Source of the DNA: Pseudomonadota bacterium
GTDB lineage: Bacteria; Pseudomonadota; Gammaproteobacteria; Burkholderiales; Ferrovaceae
Reading direction: 5' to 3'
DNA: 53,863 nt
NCBI GenBank assembly: GCA_021796835.1
Contig: JAKABO010000013.1
Span: 1 to 53,863, forward strand
A model generated the notes under the pieces. That model did not search any database. It worked only from the letters and a program-made list of their open reading frames with translations, and had not been told where the DNA came from. This document shows, one piece after another, positions 38,777-46,943 of this stretch; within the stretch, counting starts at the first letter, position 1; each line of letters opens with the position of its first letter. The position numbers and the translations under genes are program-made.

Positions 38777-39019
38777 TCAGTCCAATGAAAATAAACAATT
38801 TTTTTGACTATTGTCTTGGGTCAGGGTCGTGACGGTTGATTCTGGCGGGCTTCGCTCTCGCGAACTCAGGCCCCAATCAGGTCGGGCCGTTCCGGTTACT
38901 GCTTTCCAGGGTTTCCGTTTCATTCGAGAAACGACGGTCATGGGTTCAGGTGCTATCATATGCGCCGCGTCCGATCAAAATGGGAACTGCTCCATACGCT
39001 CCCGTCAGGAGGTAATGCC
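38777..39019. other. Interval between tRNA-Lys(CUU) and the DUF3617 gene
   Basis: No gene. Contains an AT-rich stretch at 38785-38818 and a possible -10 TATCAT near 38955 for the gene downstream. No terminator or repeat was seen. Confidence 0.35.
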
Positions 39020-39562
39020 ATGCGACAATTCGGATTTCTGGGTACTGCAATGTGGATTGCGGTAGGTGGAATCGTCAGTGTTTCTGCGCGGGCTGAACTG
39101 CCCATGAAACCTGGGTTATGGGAAATTCAACCCACGGTGCAGTTGCCGTCGCCGTCACAGAATGGTACACGGCCTACGCTCGACATGAGCCAGGTCATGC
39201 AGAGCATGTCGCCTCAAATGCGCGGTCAAATGGAAGCATTGCTTCAGAAGCAAGGGGTGTCCATGGGGGCCAACGGTGGTATACGCATCTGTATCACCCG
39301 GGCCATGATCGAACAAAACCGACTGCCTCAGAAAAATGGTTGTGAAAGTTCCGTGACCAGTCAGTCCGGAGACAAGTACAAACTTCATTTCAGTTGTGGC
39401 AACCCACCGACCACCGGCGAGGGTGAAGTCGTGTTCCAGAACAGCGAGGCTTATACCACGCAGGTAGAAATTACCCACCCGGAGCAGGGCAAGGAGTTGA
39501 GCGTGACCATGGAATCCAGCGCCAAGTGGCTGGGTTCGGATTGTGGCAGCCTGCAACCGTAG
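39020..39562 (+). CDS. DUF3617 family secreted protein
   Basis: Family of unknown function found in many betaproteobacteria. The 180-aa product has a signal peptide (cleavage near ARA-ELP, residue about 24), then MKPGLWEIQ and the family block CITRAMIEQNRLPQKNGCESS; four cysteines (in ICIT, GCES, FSCG, SDCG) could form two disulfides. AGGAGGT lies 7 nt upstream of ATG 39020. Expected in the periplasm. Single gene. Confidence 0.85.
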   Translation: MRQFGFLGTAMWIAVGGIVSVSARAELPMKPGLWEIQPTVQLPSPSQNGTRPTLDMSQVMQSMSPQMRGQMEALLQKQGVSMGANGGIRICITRAMIEQNRLPQKNGCESSVTSQSGDKYKLHFSCGNPPTTGEGEVVFQNSEAYTTQVEITHPEQGKELSVTMESSAKWLGSDCGSLQP

Positions 39563-39626
39563 CGCCATGCTTTCCGCCGGACGATTTCCTCATGGGAAAC
39601 CCCGTCAGGAGTTGCAGTAACGGGTG

Positions 39627-40490
39627 TCATGGACGCAAAGCAGGGGCTGCGGGCGTGGGGGCTTGCCCGGTACGGGGTTCATCGTGCTGAAGGTGCCGCA
39701 TCAGTTCTGAACGGATGGCTTCCAGTTTTGCCTTGAGTTTGCGTTCATTGGTTAACCCAAGCCGGATCATCATTTTTTGTCCGGCGGATCTGTTTTCCAG
39801 ATCATCGTCAGAAAACTGGTACAGAACATGTCGCTGAACCAGTGGTATGGGCAGTGAAATTTCCGGGGCCTTGATCAGGTCATCCAGGACGGCCAGCAGA
39901 CGGGCGTTGAAATATTGCCCGGGGTGCCCCAACTGTTCGTAGGCCTCCTGAAGCAGGGGATAGGCCTCCAGGTACAGGCTGACTACCGCCTTGGCATCCA
40001 CGGCGTCAACGAGGCGCATATAGGGGGCATATCGCGCCGAGTTGGCGGGATCGATGCTCAATACCCCTGCCTGATCCCTTACCATGAAACTGCCATCGGG
40101 CACGTCTACGGGCAGTCCATTCGCCGGAATATTCTGGCGCAGGAGGTTGTCAATGGTGGAGACGATATGGGTGATCAGGTTTTCATCATTGAAGAGGCGC
40201 ATCGATGATCTGTTTTTGGTCAGGTGCGAAATGCTCTCGAGCATGAAGGGATCACTCTTGCCCAGAGGTGGGAGGCTGGGACCCTTTGGTGCGGGTAACT
40301 CGATGATTTTTGCCGACTCTGGAACGAGAGGTGGGTTCGGGGCAGACGCGGGGCCGGAAACTGGCGGGGGAGGAACCTGCCGTTGAAGGCTGGCCTGTTC
40401 GTCCGACGACTTTTTCCAGTAGAGATACCCGGCAAATGCACCACCGACAATCGGGAGGATGATCAATGAGACCTGCAATGCTTTCTTCAT
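39627..40490 (-). CDS. DUF3014 family membrane-anchored protein
   Basis: Unknown function. The 287-aa protein has an N-terminal anchor (residues about 7-25, VSLIILPIVGGAFAGYLYW), a Pro-rich linker to about 70, and the DUF3014 domain (about 75-265) with PLGKSDPFML, LRQNIPANGLPVDVPDGSFMVR and YAPYMRLVDAVDAKAVVSLYLEAYPLLQEAYEQLG. The C-terminus is Pro/Ala-rich. Probably periplasmic domain tethered to the inner membrane. Confidence 0.85.
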   Translation of the reverse strand: MKKALQVSLIILPIVGGAFAGYLYWKKSSDEQASLQRQVPPPPVSGPASAPNPPLVPESAKIIELPAPKGPSLPPLGKSDPFMLESISHLTKNRSSMRLFNDENLITHIVSTIDNLLRQNIPANGLPVDVPDGSFMVRDQAGVLSIDPANSARYAPYMRLVDAVDAKAVVSLYLEAYPLLQEAYEQLGHPGQYFNARLLAVLDDLIKAPEISLPIPLVQRHVLYQFSDDDLENRSAGQKMMIRLGLTNERKLKAKLEAIRSELMRHLQHDEPRTGQAPTPAAPALRP

Positions 40491-40656
40491 TGAAGTGTCC
40501 TTGTCTAATGGGAAAGGGAGAGGTTGGACACTGTAGCACAGGAAATATTGCAGGGGCTTCTTCAGAATGTCATGAAAATGGCGCAGTGATGGTTATTGGC
40601 CCAGAGGTGAAATGCCCCATGCCTTTACCCCATCCTTGAGGGCAACCCTTCATGTT

Positions 40657-40824
40657 CTACAGGTCTCCGTGGCCTTCGGATTCCTTGTCTTCATCTTTCC
40701 AGTGGCGAATATTCTTGTAATCGATGCGTTTCTCCAGTGCACGGCTTTCATGAAAAAAGAGTCGCATGACAAGCACGTACAACACCAGAAAAATCGCTAC
40801 GCCTATACCTATCCATAGTGTCAT
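40657..40824 (-). CDS. Small membrane protein, 55 aa
   Basis: Not recognised. Residues 2-21 (TLWIGIGVAIFLVLYVLVMR) form one membrane helix; the rest is charged (ALEKRIDYKNIRHWKDEDKESEG) and presumably cytoplasmic. ATG 40824 has AAGGA 6 nt upstream. The frame is open upstream of it to an ATG at 40830, which overlaps the ribosome site, and beyond. Located in the same direction as the DUF3014 gene but 166 bp upstream of it. Confidence 0.6.
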   Translation of the reverse strand: MTLWIGIGVAIFLVLYVLVMRLFFHESRALEKRIDYKNIRHWKDEDKESEGHGDL

Positions 40825-41251
40825 ATTCATTCCTTCAGGATGGAATGGAACGCAGAGAACTATAGACTTCTTGAGTTTCCATGCGTTTCTCCGTAAGTTC
40901 TGGGCTGCTTCCATGCCAGGTTGTTGTCAACCGACAGGACGCCACTGACGGCACAGACCATTGCTTGTACCTTATTCATCCACTTGCTTTCCGTGCGTTA
41001 TCGCACATAGATCGAGCCCGCTTTTGCGACATACGATAACAACATGATCGTGATCGTGATATTCTTTTCCTGGCTCGCCCAACCGAACCCTGTGCCAAAG
41101 TCGCCGTACGGTTTGAAAATTGTTTTTTATCATATGGTTGTGGAAGTTTTTTGGAAAGTATCTGGGGGCAGGTGGGTGGCTGATCTAAATGCGTGAGGGG
41201 GGAGTGCTGCTCAGCAGCATGCAAGAAGAACGAACTACAGGGGTAACCTCA
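40825..41251. other. Gene-free interval, 427 bp
   Basis: No supported gene. It contains the tandem GATCGT GATCGT at about 41047-41058, an AT-rich stretch at 41110-41160 that probably holds the promoter of the next gene, and no clear terminator. Confidence 0.4.
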
Positions 41252-41629
41252 ATGACGAAAAAGCAAAAGATTGCCATCGTAGGACTGGGAAGGGTTGGAT
41301 CGGTTTTTCTGGAAGCGCTGCTCAGCAAGGCCAACAAAGGACTCGAGATCGTCGCCGTTGCTGAAAAGGGCGACACACCGGGCTGCCGCCTGGCTCGAGC
41401 GAATGGTATCGAAGTCCTTGATGTGGATGGCTTGATCGGGAAAAGCAGTGACGTGGACATCATTTTCGATTTGACCGGCGTGTCTGCCGTACGGCAGGAA
41501 TTGCGGGAAAAGTTGTTGAAATCGACCAACCGGCATACGGTCATCGCTACGGAAAGCATTGCCCGCATGATCTGGATCTTCATTGCCGATACTGAATTGC
41601 CTGACATACATGCCGTGGCAGGATACTGA
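41252..41629 (+). CDS. Stand-alone NAD(P)-binding Rossmann protein
   Basis: The 125-aa product is just one Rossmann domain: GLGRVG at residues 11-16 (G11, G13, G16), an acidic residue after strand 2 (VAVAEKGD), and DIIFDLTGVSAVRQELREKL. It resembles the nucleotide-binding half of homoserine or aspartate dehydrogenases, but no catalytic domain follows: the stop after AVAGY is in frame and no continuation is seen downstream. AGGGG lies 8 nt before ATG 41252. It may bind NAD without oxidoreductase activity, or be a remnant. Cytochrome gene follows after 168 bp. Confidence 0.75.
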   Translation: MTKKQKIAIVGLGRVGSVFLEALLSKANKGLEIVAVAEKGDTPGCRLARANGIEVLDVDGLIGKSSDVDIIFDLTGVSAVRQELREKLLKSTNRHTVIATESIARMIWIFIADTELPDIHAVAGY

Positions 41630-41797
41630 GGCAGGGGCGTCATTACCTCCGATTACCCGATAGGCTGGATTGGGCGTGATCGGAGCCTCATTTCGGTCAG
41701 GACCTGGCAGGCGGCCTGAAAGCAGCACCGTGCGCCGGGTTGTCGCGTATCATTGGCAGAGTCGTTCCTCCCCTCGTAACGCCACTCGGGAATTAAA

Positions 41798-42262
41798 ATG
41801 AAGCCCAGTAAACTCGGCCTGATTTCGTTGTTGCTCTGGATTGCCACGGTCGCCGCGCTTGCATGGTTTTTTATTCGTGGGAACACCACGGCAGGGACGG
41901 ACCATCGAACGGCGATAGTGCTGCAAGCCAGTGAGCGGGATTTTGTCTTGTCCGAAATGCGGGGAATGCTGGTTGCGACCCAAGGTATCCTGGAAGGGGT
42001 AACTCGGGGCGACATGCAGGCGGTCACCAAGGCTGCCAGTGCGGCGGGCATGGGTGTGGCTGCTGATGCGAACCCGGCACTCATCGCAAAATTGCCGCTG
42101 GACTTCAAAGCATTGGGCATGAGCGTTCACCATGATATGGACGACATGGCCAGGGCTGCCGCTACGGGAACGCCCGCCCCTGAGATTTTGAAGATGGAGG
42201 CGAACACATTGGCGAAATGTATTGCCTGCCATTCGACATGGCAACTACAGGCAGCGCGTTAA
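41798..42262 (+). CDS. Membrane-anchored cytochrome c'-like protein
   Basis: The 154-aa protein has an uncleaved-looking N-terminal helix (residues 8-26, LISLLLWIATVAALAWFF) and one heme motif CIACH at 141-145 near the C-terminus, as in the cytochrome c' type four-helix bundle. The body is helical and Ala/Met-rich (SEMRGMLVATQGILEGVTRGDMQAVTKAA). M54 or M57 may be the distal ligand or absent. Faces the periplasm. Possible roles are NO binding or electron transfer; not proven here. Only a weak ribosome site is visible before ATG 41798. Confidence 0.75.
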   Translation: MKPSKLGLISLLLWIATVAALAWFFIRGNTTAGTDHRTAIVLQASERDFVLSEMRGMLVATQGILEGVTRGDMQAVTKAASAAGMGVAADANPALIAKLPLDFKALGMSVHHDMDDMARAAATGTPAPEILKMEANTLAKCIACHSTWQLQAAR

Positions 42263-42332
42263 ATCCAGATCACCTCAACCGGGCCTGTGACCTTTTCGTA
42301 CGGTGGCGCCATTTGTGAGACGAAAACTAAAA

Positions 42333-42362
42333 TTGACAAAACTCATTTTCATGGAGTAAACA
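42333..42362 (+). promoter_or_regulatory. Candidate promoter of the DUF2934 gene
   Basis: TTGACA (42333-42338) and TAAACA (42357-42362) with an 18-bp spacer. About 85 nt of leader follow, including the hairpin TCGGA-TGG-TCCGA near 42384. Confidence 0.5.
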
Positions 42363-42449
42363 TTCGGAGGACGACTCGAGTTCGGATGGTCCGAAAGACC
42401 CCACCGATGTTCGTGCGTCAGGAAGGTATCCCATTTCAGGAGGCGTGAC

Positions 42450-42752
42450 ATGGAAAAAACAGAAAAACCGGAATCATCGAGAAAGTCGGTCAAACCCGGA
42501 AAAACCACGACAGAGACCCCGACAACGAAGACTGTCGCTGCAAAGACTTCCAGAACGAAGACTGCCAAGGTCAAGGTGCCGGATGAACCCATCCCCCCGA
42601 TTTCCCCCGTTTTGCGAGAAGAGGTTGTGGCTACGGCGGCTTACTTCCTTGCGGAAAAGCGGGGGTTTGTTCCGGGGTTCGAGTTGCAGGATTGGCTCGA
42701 GGCGGAGGGTGCTCTGAAGAAACTTCCTTCTTCCAGGGGACGGAATGGGTAA
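42450..42752 (+). CDS. DUF2934 family protein
   Basis: Unknown function. The 100-aa protein has a Lys/Thr-rich basic N-terminus (residues 1-42, repeated KT and TK pairs) resembling histone-like tails, and the DUF2934 domain at about 55-92 (EVVATAAYFLAEKRGFVPGFELQDWLEAEGAL). AGGAGG lies upstream of ATG 42450. The stop lies 34 nt before the start of the metallo-beta-lactamase gene, so co-transcription is likely. Confidence 0.8.
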   Translation: MEKTEKPESSRKSVKPGKTTTETPTTKTVAAKTSRTKTAKVKVPDEPIPPISPVLREEVVATAAYFLAEKRGFVPGFELQDWLEAEGALKKLPSSRGRNG

Positions 42753-42786
42753 AATGCGCTTCAATCCAGAGAAGAGGGAGGGGGGT

Positions 42787-43677
42787 ATGAAGGGTTGGTT
42801 GAGTGTGCTTCGGAGTTTGCGACGGGTCCTGGTCGGGATGGCGATGCTGGCTGCTGGAGTCTGGGACTGCCAGGGGGTCAGTGCAGAAGATCTCCCCGTC
42901 ATCCATAACCCTGATGCCTCCGGTGCACTCCCGAAGTTGGAGTTGCTCTGGCTGGGGCAATCGGCCCTTCGTTTGACCACTCCGGGCGGAAAGGTCATCC
43001 TGATCGATCCGTTCATGACGCAAAACCCGAAGACCCCGGAAAAATATAAGGATCTGGATAATCTGGGCAAAGTGGACCTGATTTTGGTGACCCACGCCCA
43101 CCCTGATCATTTGGGCGATGGGCCTGCTCTGGCCAGGAAGTACCATATTCCCCTGATTGGTCCGGCAGGAATGAATCAATCCCTGGTGGCATTGGGGGTG
43201 CTGCCTGCCGAACTGGCGCCGGGGATGAACAAGTCGGGAACGGTCACTCCCCTGGGACCCAATATTCATATCACGATGGTGCATGCCGAACACAGTTCCG
43301 AACTGGATTGGCTCAATCCAGCGACAGGTCAGCACGAGATTCATAATGGCGGAGAACCGGTAGGCTACGTGATCGAATTGGAAAACGGGTTCAAAATCTA
43401 CGACATGGGTGATACCGGGTTATTCAGCGACATGAAATTCATCGGTGATTATTATCGTCCCGATCTGGTGGTGATACCGATTGGGGGGAACTACACCATG
43501 GGGCCTGTCGAAGCGGCTTTTGCCATGCGTTACTGGATTCATGCCCGCTATGTCCTTCCTGTGCATTACGGAACCTTTCCCCTGTTGAAGGGAACCCCGG
43601 AGGAGTTCATCAAGGCCCTGGGGCCGACCCGGACCAAAGTACTGGAACTCAAGCCGGGTGGAACCGTTTCTTTTTAA
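42787..43677 (+). CDS. Exported metallo-beta-lactamase-fold hydrolase (UlaG-like)
   Basis: The 296-aa protein has the metal site H103-A-H105-P-D107-H108 (THAHPDHLGD), further ligands in VHAEHSSEL, DMGDTGLFSDM and VHYGTFP, and the L-x-W-L-G-Q-S-x start typical of UlaG-type metal-dependent hydrolases. Unlike the cytosolic family members it begins with a likely signal peptide (residues 1-33, LRRVLVGMAMLAAGVWDCQGVSA), so it should act in the periplasm. The start at 42787 follows GGGAGGGGGG. Substrate unknown. 24 nt before manC, same strand. Confidence 0.85.
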   Translation: MKGWLSVLRSLRRVLVGMAMLAAGVWDCQGVSAEDLPVIHNPDASGALPKLELLWLGQSALRLTTPGGKVILIDPFMTQNPKTPEKYKDLDNLGKVDLILVTHAHPDHLGDGPALARKYHIPLIGPAGMNQSLVALGVLPAELAPGMNKSGTVTPLGPNIHITMVHAEHSSELDWLNPATGQHEIHNGGEPVGYVIELENGFKIYDMGDTGLFSDMKFIGDYYRPDLVVIPIGGNYTMGPVEAAFAMRYWIHARYVLPVHYGTFPLLKGTPEEFIKALGPTRTKVLELKPGGTVSF

Positions 43678-43701
43678 CTTATTTCAGGAATCCTGCGAGA
43701 G

Positions 43702-45147
43702 ATGCATCACATCGTTCCGGTCATTCTTTGCGGAGGTTCGGGGACACGTCTCTGGCCCTTGTCCCGTGCGGGTTTTCCCAAGCAGTTTCTTCCCCTGACG
43801 GGTAAGGAAAGCCTTTTTCAGCAGTCGGTGGTACGGGCACGTGCGCTTGCAGGGACGGACATCCATCTGGATGACTTGCTTCTGGTCATGCATGAGGATC
43901 ACCGGTTTCTGGCGCTCGATCAACTGAATGCCATGGAATCTGCAGAGGCGGCTCATTTCCTGCTGGAACCCGTGGCGCGGAACACGGCGCCAGCATTGAC
44001 CCTGGCTGCCCTTCAGGCGCAGTCTTCCGGGGAAGATCCCATTCTGGTCGTGATGCCTGCCGATCAGAATGTGGCAGAGCGCGATGCCTTTACCGAGGCG
44101 GTGCAACGCAGTATCAGAACAGCGGCTCAGGGAGGGGTGGTTCTTCTGGGGATTCCCCCGGATCATCCCGAGACGGGGTACGGCTATATTCGACGTACAG
44201 GACAGGTGGATCTGCAGGGAACCTGGGAAGTGGGGCAATTTACGGAAAAACCGGACCTTGAAACGGCCAAAAAATATCTGGAGAGCGGGGAATACACCTG
44301 GAATGGAGGCATGTTCGTGCTGCGAGCGAGCGTATGGCTCGCTGCTTTGGGCGAGTTTCGTCCTGATATCCTGGAACCCGTTCGATCGGCTTGGGAAAAG
44401 CGTTCGGTGGATGGGATATTCACAAGGCCGGATCAGGGGTTCTTCTCCCAGGCGCCCAGCGTGTCGGTGGATTATGCGGTCGTGGAGCGGTGTCCCGGCT
44501 CATCTGTCCCCATCCGGATGACCCCACTGCAGGCGGGGTGGAGCGATCTTGGGGCCTGGGACGCGGTCTGCCAGGTGAATGCGGCAGATGTTTCGGGCAA
44601 CGTGACGCAGGGCGACGTTTTGCTGGTGGATACCCGGAATTCGTTGGTTCACGCCAACTATCGCCTGGTTTCCACCGTGGGCGTGGATAATCTCGTGATT
44701 GTGGAGACACCGGATGCCGTGCTGGTGGCGGATCGTTCTCAAAGTCAGAAGGTCAAACAGGTGGTGACTGCCCTTCAGCAGCAAAAGCGGGAAGAACATA
44801 ACCTGCACCGCAAGGTACATCGACCCTGGGGGTGGTACGACAGTATCGATGAGGGGGAACGCTTCAAGGTCAAGCGGATCCAGGTCAAACCGAAGGCCAG
44901 TCTCAGCCTTCAAAAGCACTACCATCGGGCCGAACATTGGATTGTGGTGCAGGGGACTGCAGAAGTGACCTGTGAGGATCGGACTTTTTTGCTTCATGAA
45001 AACCAGTCTACCTATATTCCTCAAGGGGAAGTCCACCGTCTATCCAATCCGGGAACCATCCCCCTCGAGATTATCGAGGTGCAGTCCGGAGGGTATCTGG
45101 GCGAAGACGATATCGTTCGTTACGGTGATGTCTATGGCCGTCAGTGA
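43702..45147 (+). CDS. manC: Mannose-1-phosphate guanylyltransferase / mannose-6-phosphate isomerase
   Basis: Bifunctional enzyme (481 aa) that makes GDP-mannose for exopolysaccharide or LPS. The N-terminal nucleotidyltransferase has GGSGTRLWPLSR (about 11-22), FPKQFLPLTG, and VMPADQNV; the C-terminal cupin isomerase domain has HRPWGWYDS, QVKPKASLSLQKHYHRAEHWIVVQGTAEV. It ends in overlap (7 nt) with the sugar transferase on the opposite strand. manB is not in the window. Confidence 0.95.
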   Translation: MHHIVPVILCGGSGTRLWPLSRAGFPKQFLPLTGKESLFQQSVVRARALAGTDIHLDDLLLVMHEDHRFLALDQLNAMESAEAAHFLLEPVARNTAPALTLAALQAQSSGEDPILVVMPADQNVAERDAFTEAVQRSIRTAAQGGVVLLGIPPDHPETGYGYIRRTGQVDLQGTWEVGQFTEKPDLETAKKYLESGEYTWNGGMFVLRASVWLAALGEFRPDILEPVRSAWEKRSVDGIFTRPDQGFFSQAPSVSVDYAVVERCPGSSVPIRMTPLQAGWSDLGAWDAVCQVNAADVSGNVTQGDVLLVDTRNSLVHANYRLVSTVGVDNLVIVETPDAVLVADRSQSQKVKQVVTALQQQKREEHNLHRKVHRPWGWYDSIDEGERFKVKRIQVKPKASLSLQKHYHRAEHWIVVQGTAEVTCEDRTFLLHENQSTYIPQGEVHRLSNPGTIPLEIIEVQSGGYLGEDDIVRYGDVYGRQ

Positions 45148-45716
45148 GTGATCCCTTCGCGGCGCAGGACTTGCAGGGCGGTGCGCCACAGGATGAGCAT
45201 ATCCAGTCCCAGGGATCGGTGGGAAAGGTAGTAGGCATCCAGAGCCACTTTTTTGGGAATGGGAATTTCGTCGCGTCCGTTGATCTGTGCCCAGCCGGTC
45301 AGCCCGGGGACCAGGACATGGACCCCACAGGCAGTGCGCTGCTCGATCAGATCCTGTTGGTTGAACAGCGCTGGACGAGGCCCCACAAAACTCATGTCAC
45401 CCGTGAGAATGCTCCACAGTTGGGGGAGTTCATCCAGGCTGGTTTTGCGCAGCAGCGAGCCCACCGGGGTCAGATACCGATCCGGGTCCTGCAGGAGATG
45501 AGTGGCCACGGCAGGCGTGCCCACGCGCATGGTGCGAAATTTCGGCATGGAAAATAACTGGTTGTTCCTGCCCACCCGTTGTGACCAGTACAGGATCGGT
45601 CCCGGTGAGGTCAGGCGCACCAGCAGGGCTGTGATCAATAGTACGGGCGATAACCCTACAAGCACACCAAAGCCTGTGAGCAGGTCAAATAGTCGTTTGA
45701 TTTTTTCGTGCGCCAT
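45141..45716 (-). CDS. Bacterial sugar transferase (initiating phosphoglycosyl transferase)
   Basis: Membrane enzyme that puts the first sugar-phosphate on undecaprenyl phosphate. The 191-aa protein is the catalytic PglC-like core: KRLFDLLTGFGVLVGLSPVLLITALLVRLTSPGP (re-entrant membrane helix), KFRTM, DELPQLWSILTGDMSFVGPRPA and GLTGWAQINGRDEIP. It lacks the extra membrane domain of WbaP. AAGGA precedes ATG 45716, which lies inside hyi (32-nt overlap). Likely for exopolysaccharide with manC. Confidence 0.92.
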   Translation of the reverse strand: MAHEKIKRLFDLLTGFGVLVGLSPVLLITALLVRLTSPGPILYWSQRVGRNNQLFSMPKFRTMRVGTPAVATHLLQDPDRYLTPVGSLLRKTSLDELPQLWSILTGDMSFVGPRPALFNQQDLIEQRTACGVHVLVPGLTGWAQINGRDEIPIPKKVALDAYYLSHRSLGLDMLILWRTALQVLRREGITH

Positions 45717-46515
45717 GAAGGATCTTCCTTTGATCGGGCCACCACTGCAAAAGTCCTGCTCGCGTGGTGGTGGTAGGCTGATATTCGCAGCCGACATGGC
45801 CCTCGTAGCCCAGGGTATCGAGTAGGGCGAACAGAGAGGGATAATCGATGTCTCCGCCGATCGGCTCATGGCGTCCGGGGAAGCCGGCTATCTGCATGTG
45901 ATGTACCCGTCCTGAGGGGACCCAGTGAAGCACCTCCTGGGTGACCTGGCCCTCCACGCGATGGCAGTGGTAAAGGTCCATCTGGACCCCCAGATTGGCG
46001 GCATCGAGGGTCTGGACCAAGGCGTGGGCCTGGGCTTGGTGGGTCAGAAAATAGTTGGGCATGTCCATGGGGTTGATGGGTTCTATGACCAGACCCAGAT
46101 GGTGAACGGCGGCCTGGCGACAAGCCCAGGCCAGATTCTCCAGAAAGGTGTCCTGCAGGCGTTGGGGGGAGTCGTCGGGTCCCATGACCCCTGCCATGAC
46201 ATGCAGACGGGGACAATGGGTGACAAGCGCATAAGGCAGGGCCACTTCAAGGAAACTCTGACGAAACTCCGCCTGTTTTTCTTCATGAATGGCCAGCCCG
46301 CGCTCACCCTTGGCCCAATTTCCGGGCGGGGTGTTGAACAACACCAGATCCAGTGCCTGATCTGTGAGTTGAACATGAAATTCCCGTGCAGACAGTTCCT
46401 GATACGGGAACAGGCATTCGACGGCGCTGAAACCATCGGCGGCCGCTTGAGCGGCACGATTGGGGAAAGGGACTTCAGAATAGAGCCAGTTCAAATTGGC
46501 GGAAAAATGGGGCAT
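45685..46515 (-). CDS. hyi: Hydroxypyruvate isomerase family protein
   Basis: TIM-barrel sugar isomerase-like protein (276 aa) of the Hyi type that interconverts hydroxypyruvate and tartronate semialdehyde. Features: FSANLNWLYSEVPFPNRAAQAAADGFSAVECLFPY at the start, LVIEPINPMDMPNYFL, LGVQMDLYHCHRVEG and GCEYQPTTTT with the metal-binding Glu, Asp, His and Glu. A photorespiratory (glyoxylate) role is reasonable in an autotroph, but no gcl or glxR lies nearby. It is followed by the sugar transferase in overlap and preceded 4 nt by a membrane protein. Confidence 0.88.
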   Translation of the reverse strand: MPHFSANLNWLYSEVPFPNRAAQAAADGFSAVECLFPYQELSAREFHVQLTDQALDLVLFNTPPGNWAKGERGLAIHEEKQAEFRQSFLEVALPYALVTHCPRLHVMAGVMGPDDSPQRLQDTFLENLAWACRQAAVHHLGLVIEPINPMDMPNYFLTHQAQAHALVQTLDAANLGVQMDLYHCHRVEGQVTQEVLHWVPSGRVHHMQIAGFPGRHEPIGGDIDYPSLFALLDTLGYEGHVGCEYQPTTTTRAGLLQWWPDQRKILHGARKNQTTI

Positions 46516-46519
46516 GATT

Positions 46520-46903
46520 TCAAGTGGGGTCGGCCAGAATGCCCCCGGTGATCAATACCAAAGCGCGTACCATCAGGAGGGCGCGGGCCTGATGGTGGTG
46601 CGTTGCCCTGGCCGAGGGGTCTCCTGCCAGAATTTTTCGGGCGCTCCAGATTTGGGCGGCTTCCAGCGCATAGAGCGTGATGAGTAGTCCGAAATGCATC
46701 CAGATGCCAAAAGAGTAAAGATCCTCCTGTTCGATCAAACGGTGCCACCAATGACGATGGGTGTACAGGAATACGGGCATGGCAACGTCGAACAGGATGG
46801 TGGCGAGCATGACCGGCATGTGGAAACCGCGTTTGCGGGGATTGTAAAAGGCCACCAGCATGAGTGCATAACTGAGACAGGCCAGGACAAAGGGCGTTAG
46901 CAT
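46520..46903 (-). CDS. Membrane protein of unknown function, 127 aa
   Basis: Not recognised with certainty. Three to four hydrophobic segments (residues about 4-20, 30-47, 65-82 and 105-123) and His-containing loops (YTHRHWWHRL, THHHQAR) suggest a small integral membrane protein, possibly with heme or metal, similar to DUF420-like proteins in style. ATG 46903 has no Shine-Dalgarno; a longer frame upstream overlaps the LysR gene. 4 nt before hyi, so co-transcribed. Confidence 0.6.
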   Translation of the reverse strand: MLTPFVLACLSYALMLVAFYNPRKRGFHMPVMLATILFDVAMPVFLYTHRHWWHRLIEQEDLYSFGIWMHFGLLITLYALEAAQIWSARKILAGDPSARATHHHQARALLMVRALVLITGGILADPT

Positions 46904-46943
46904 GAGGACCGGGTCTCGGGGAAAAAAACGGTGGCAAAAAAGA

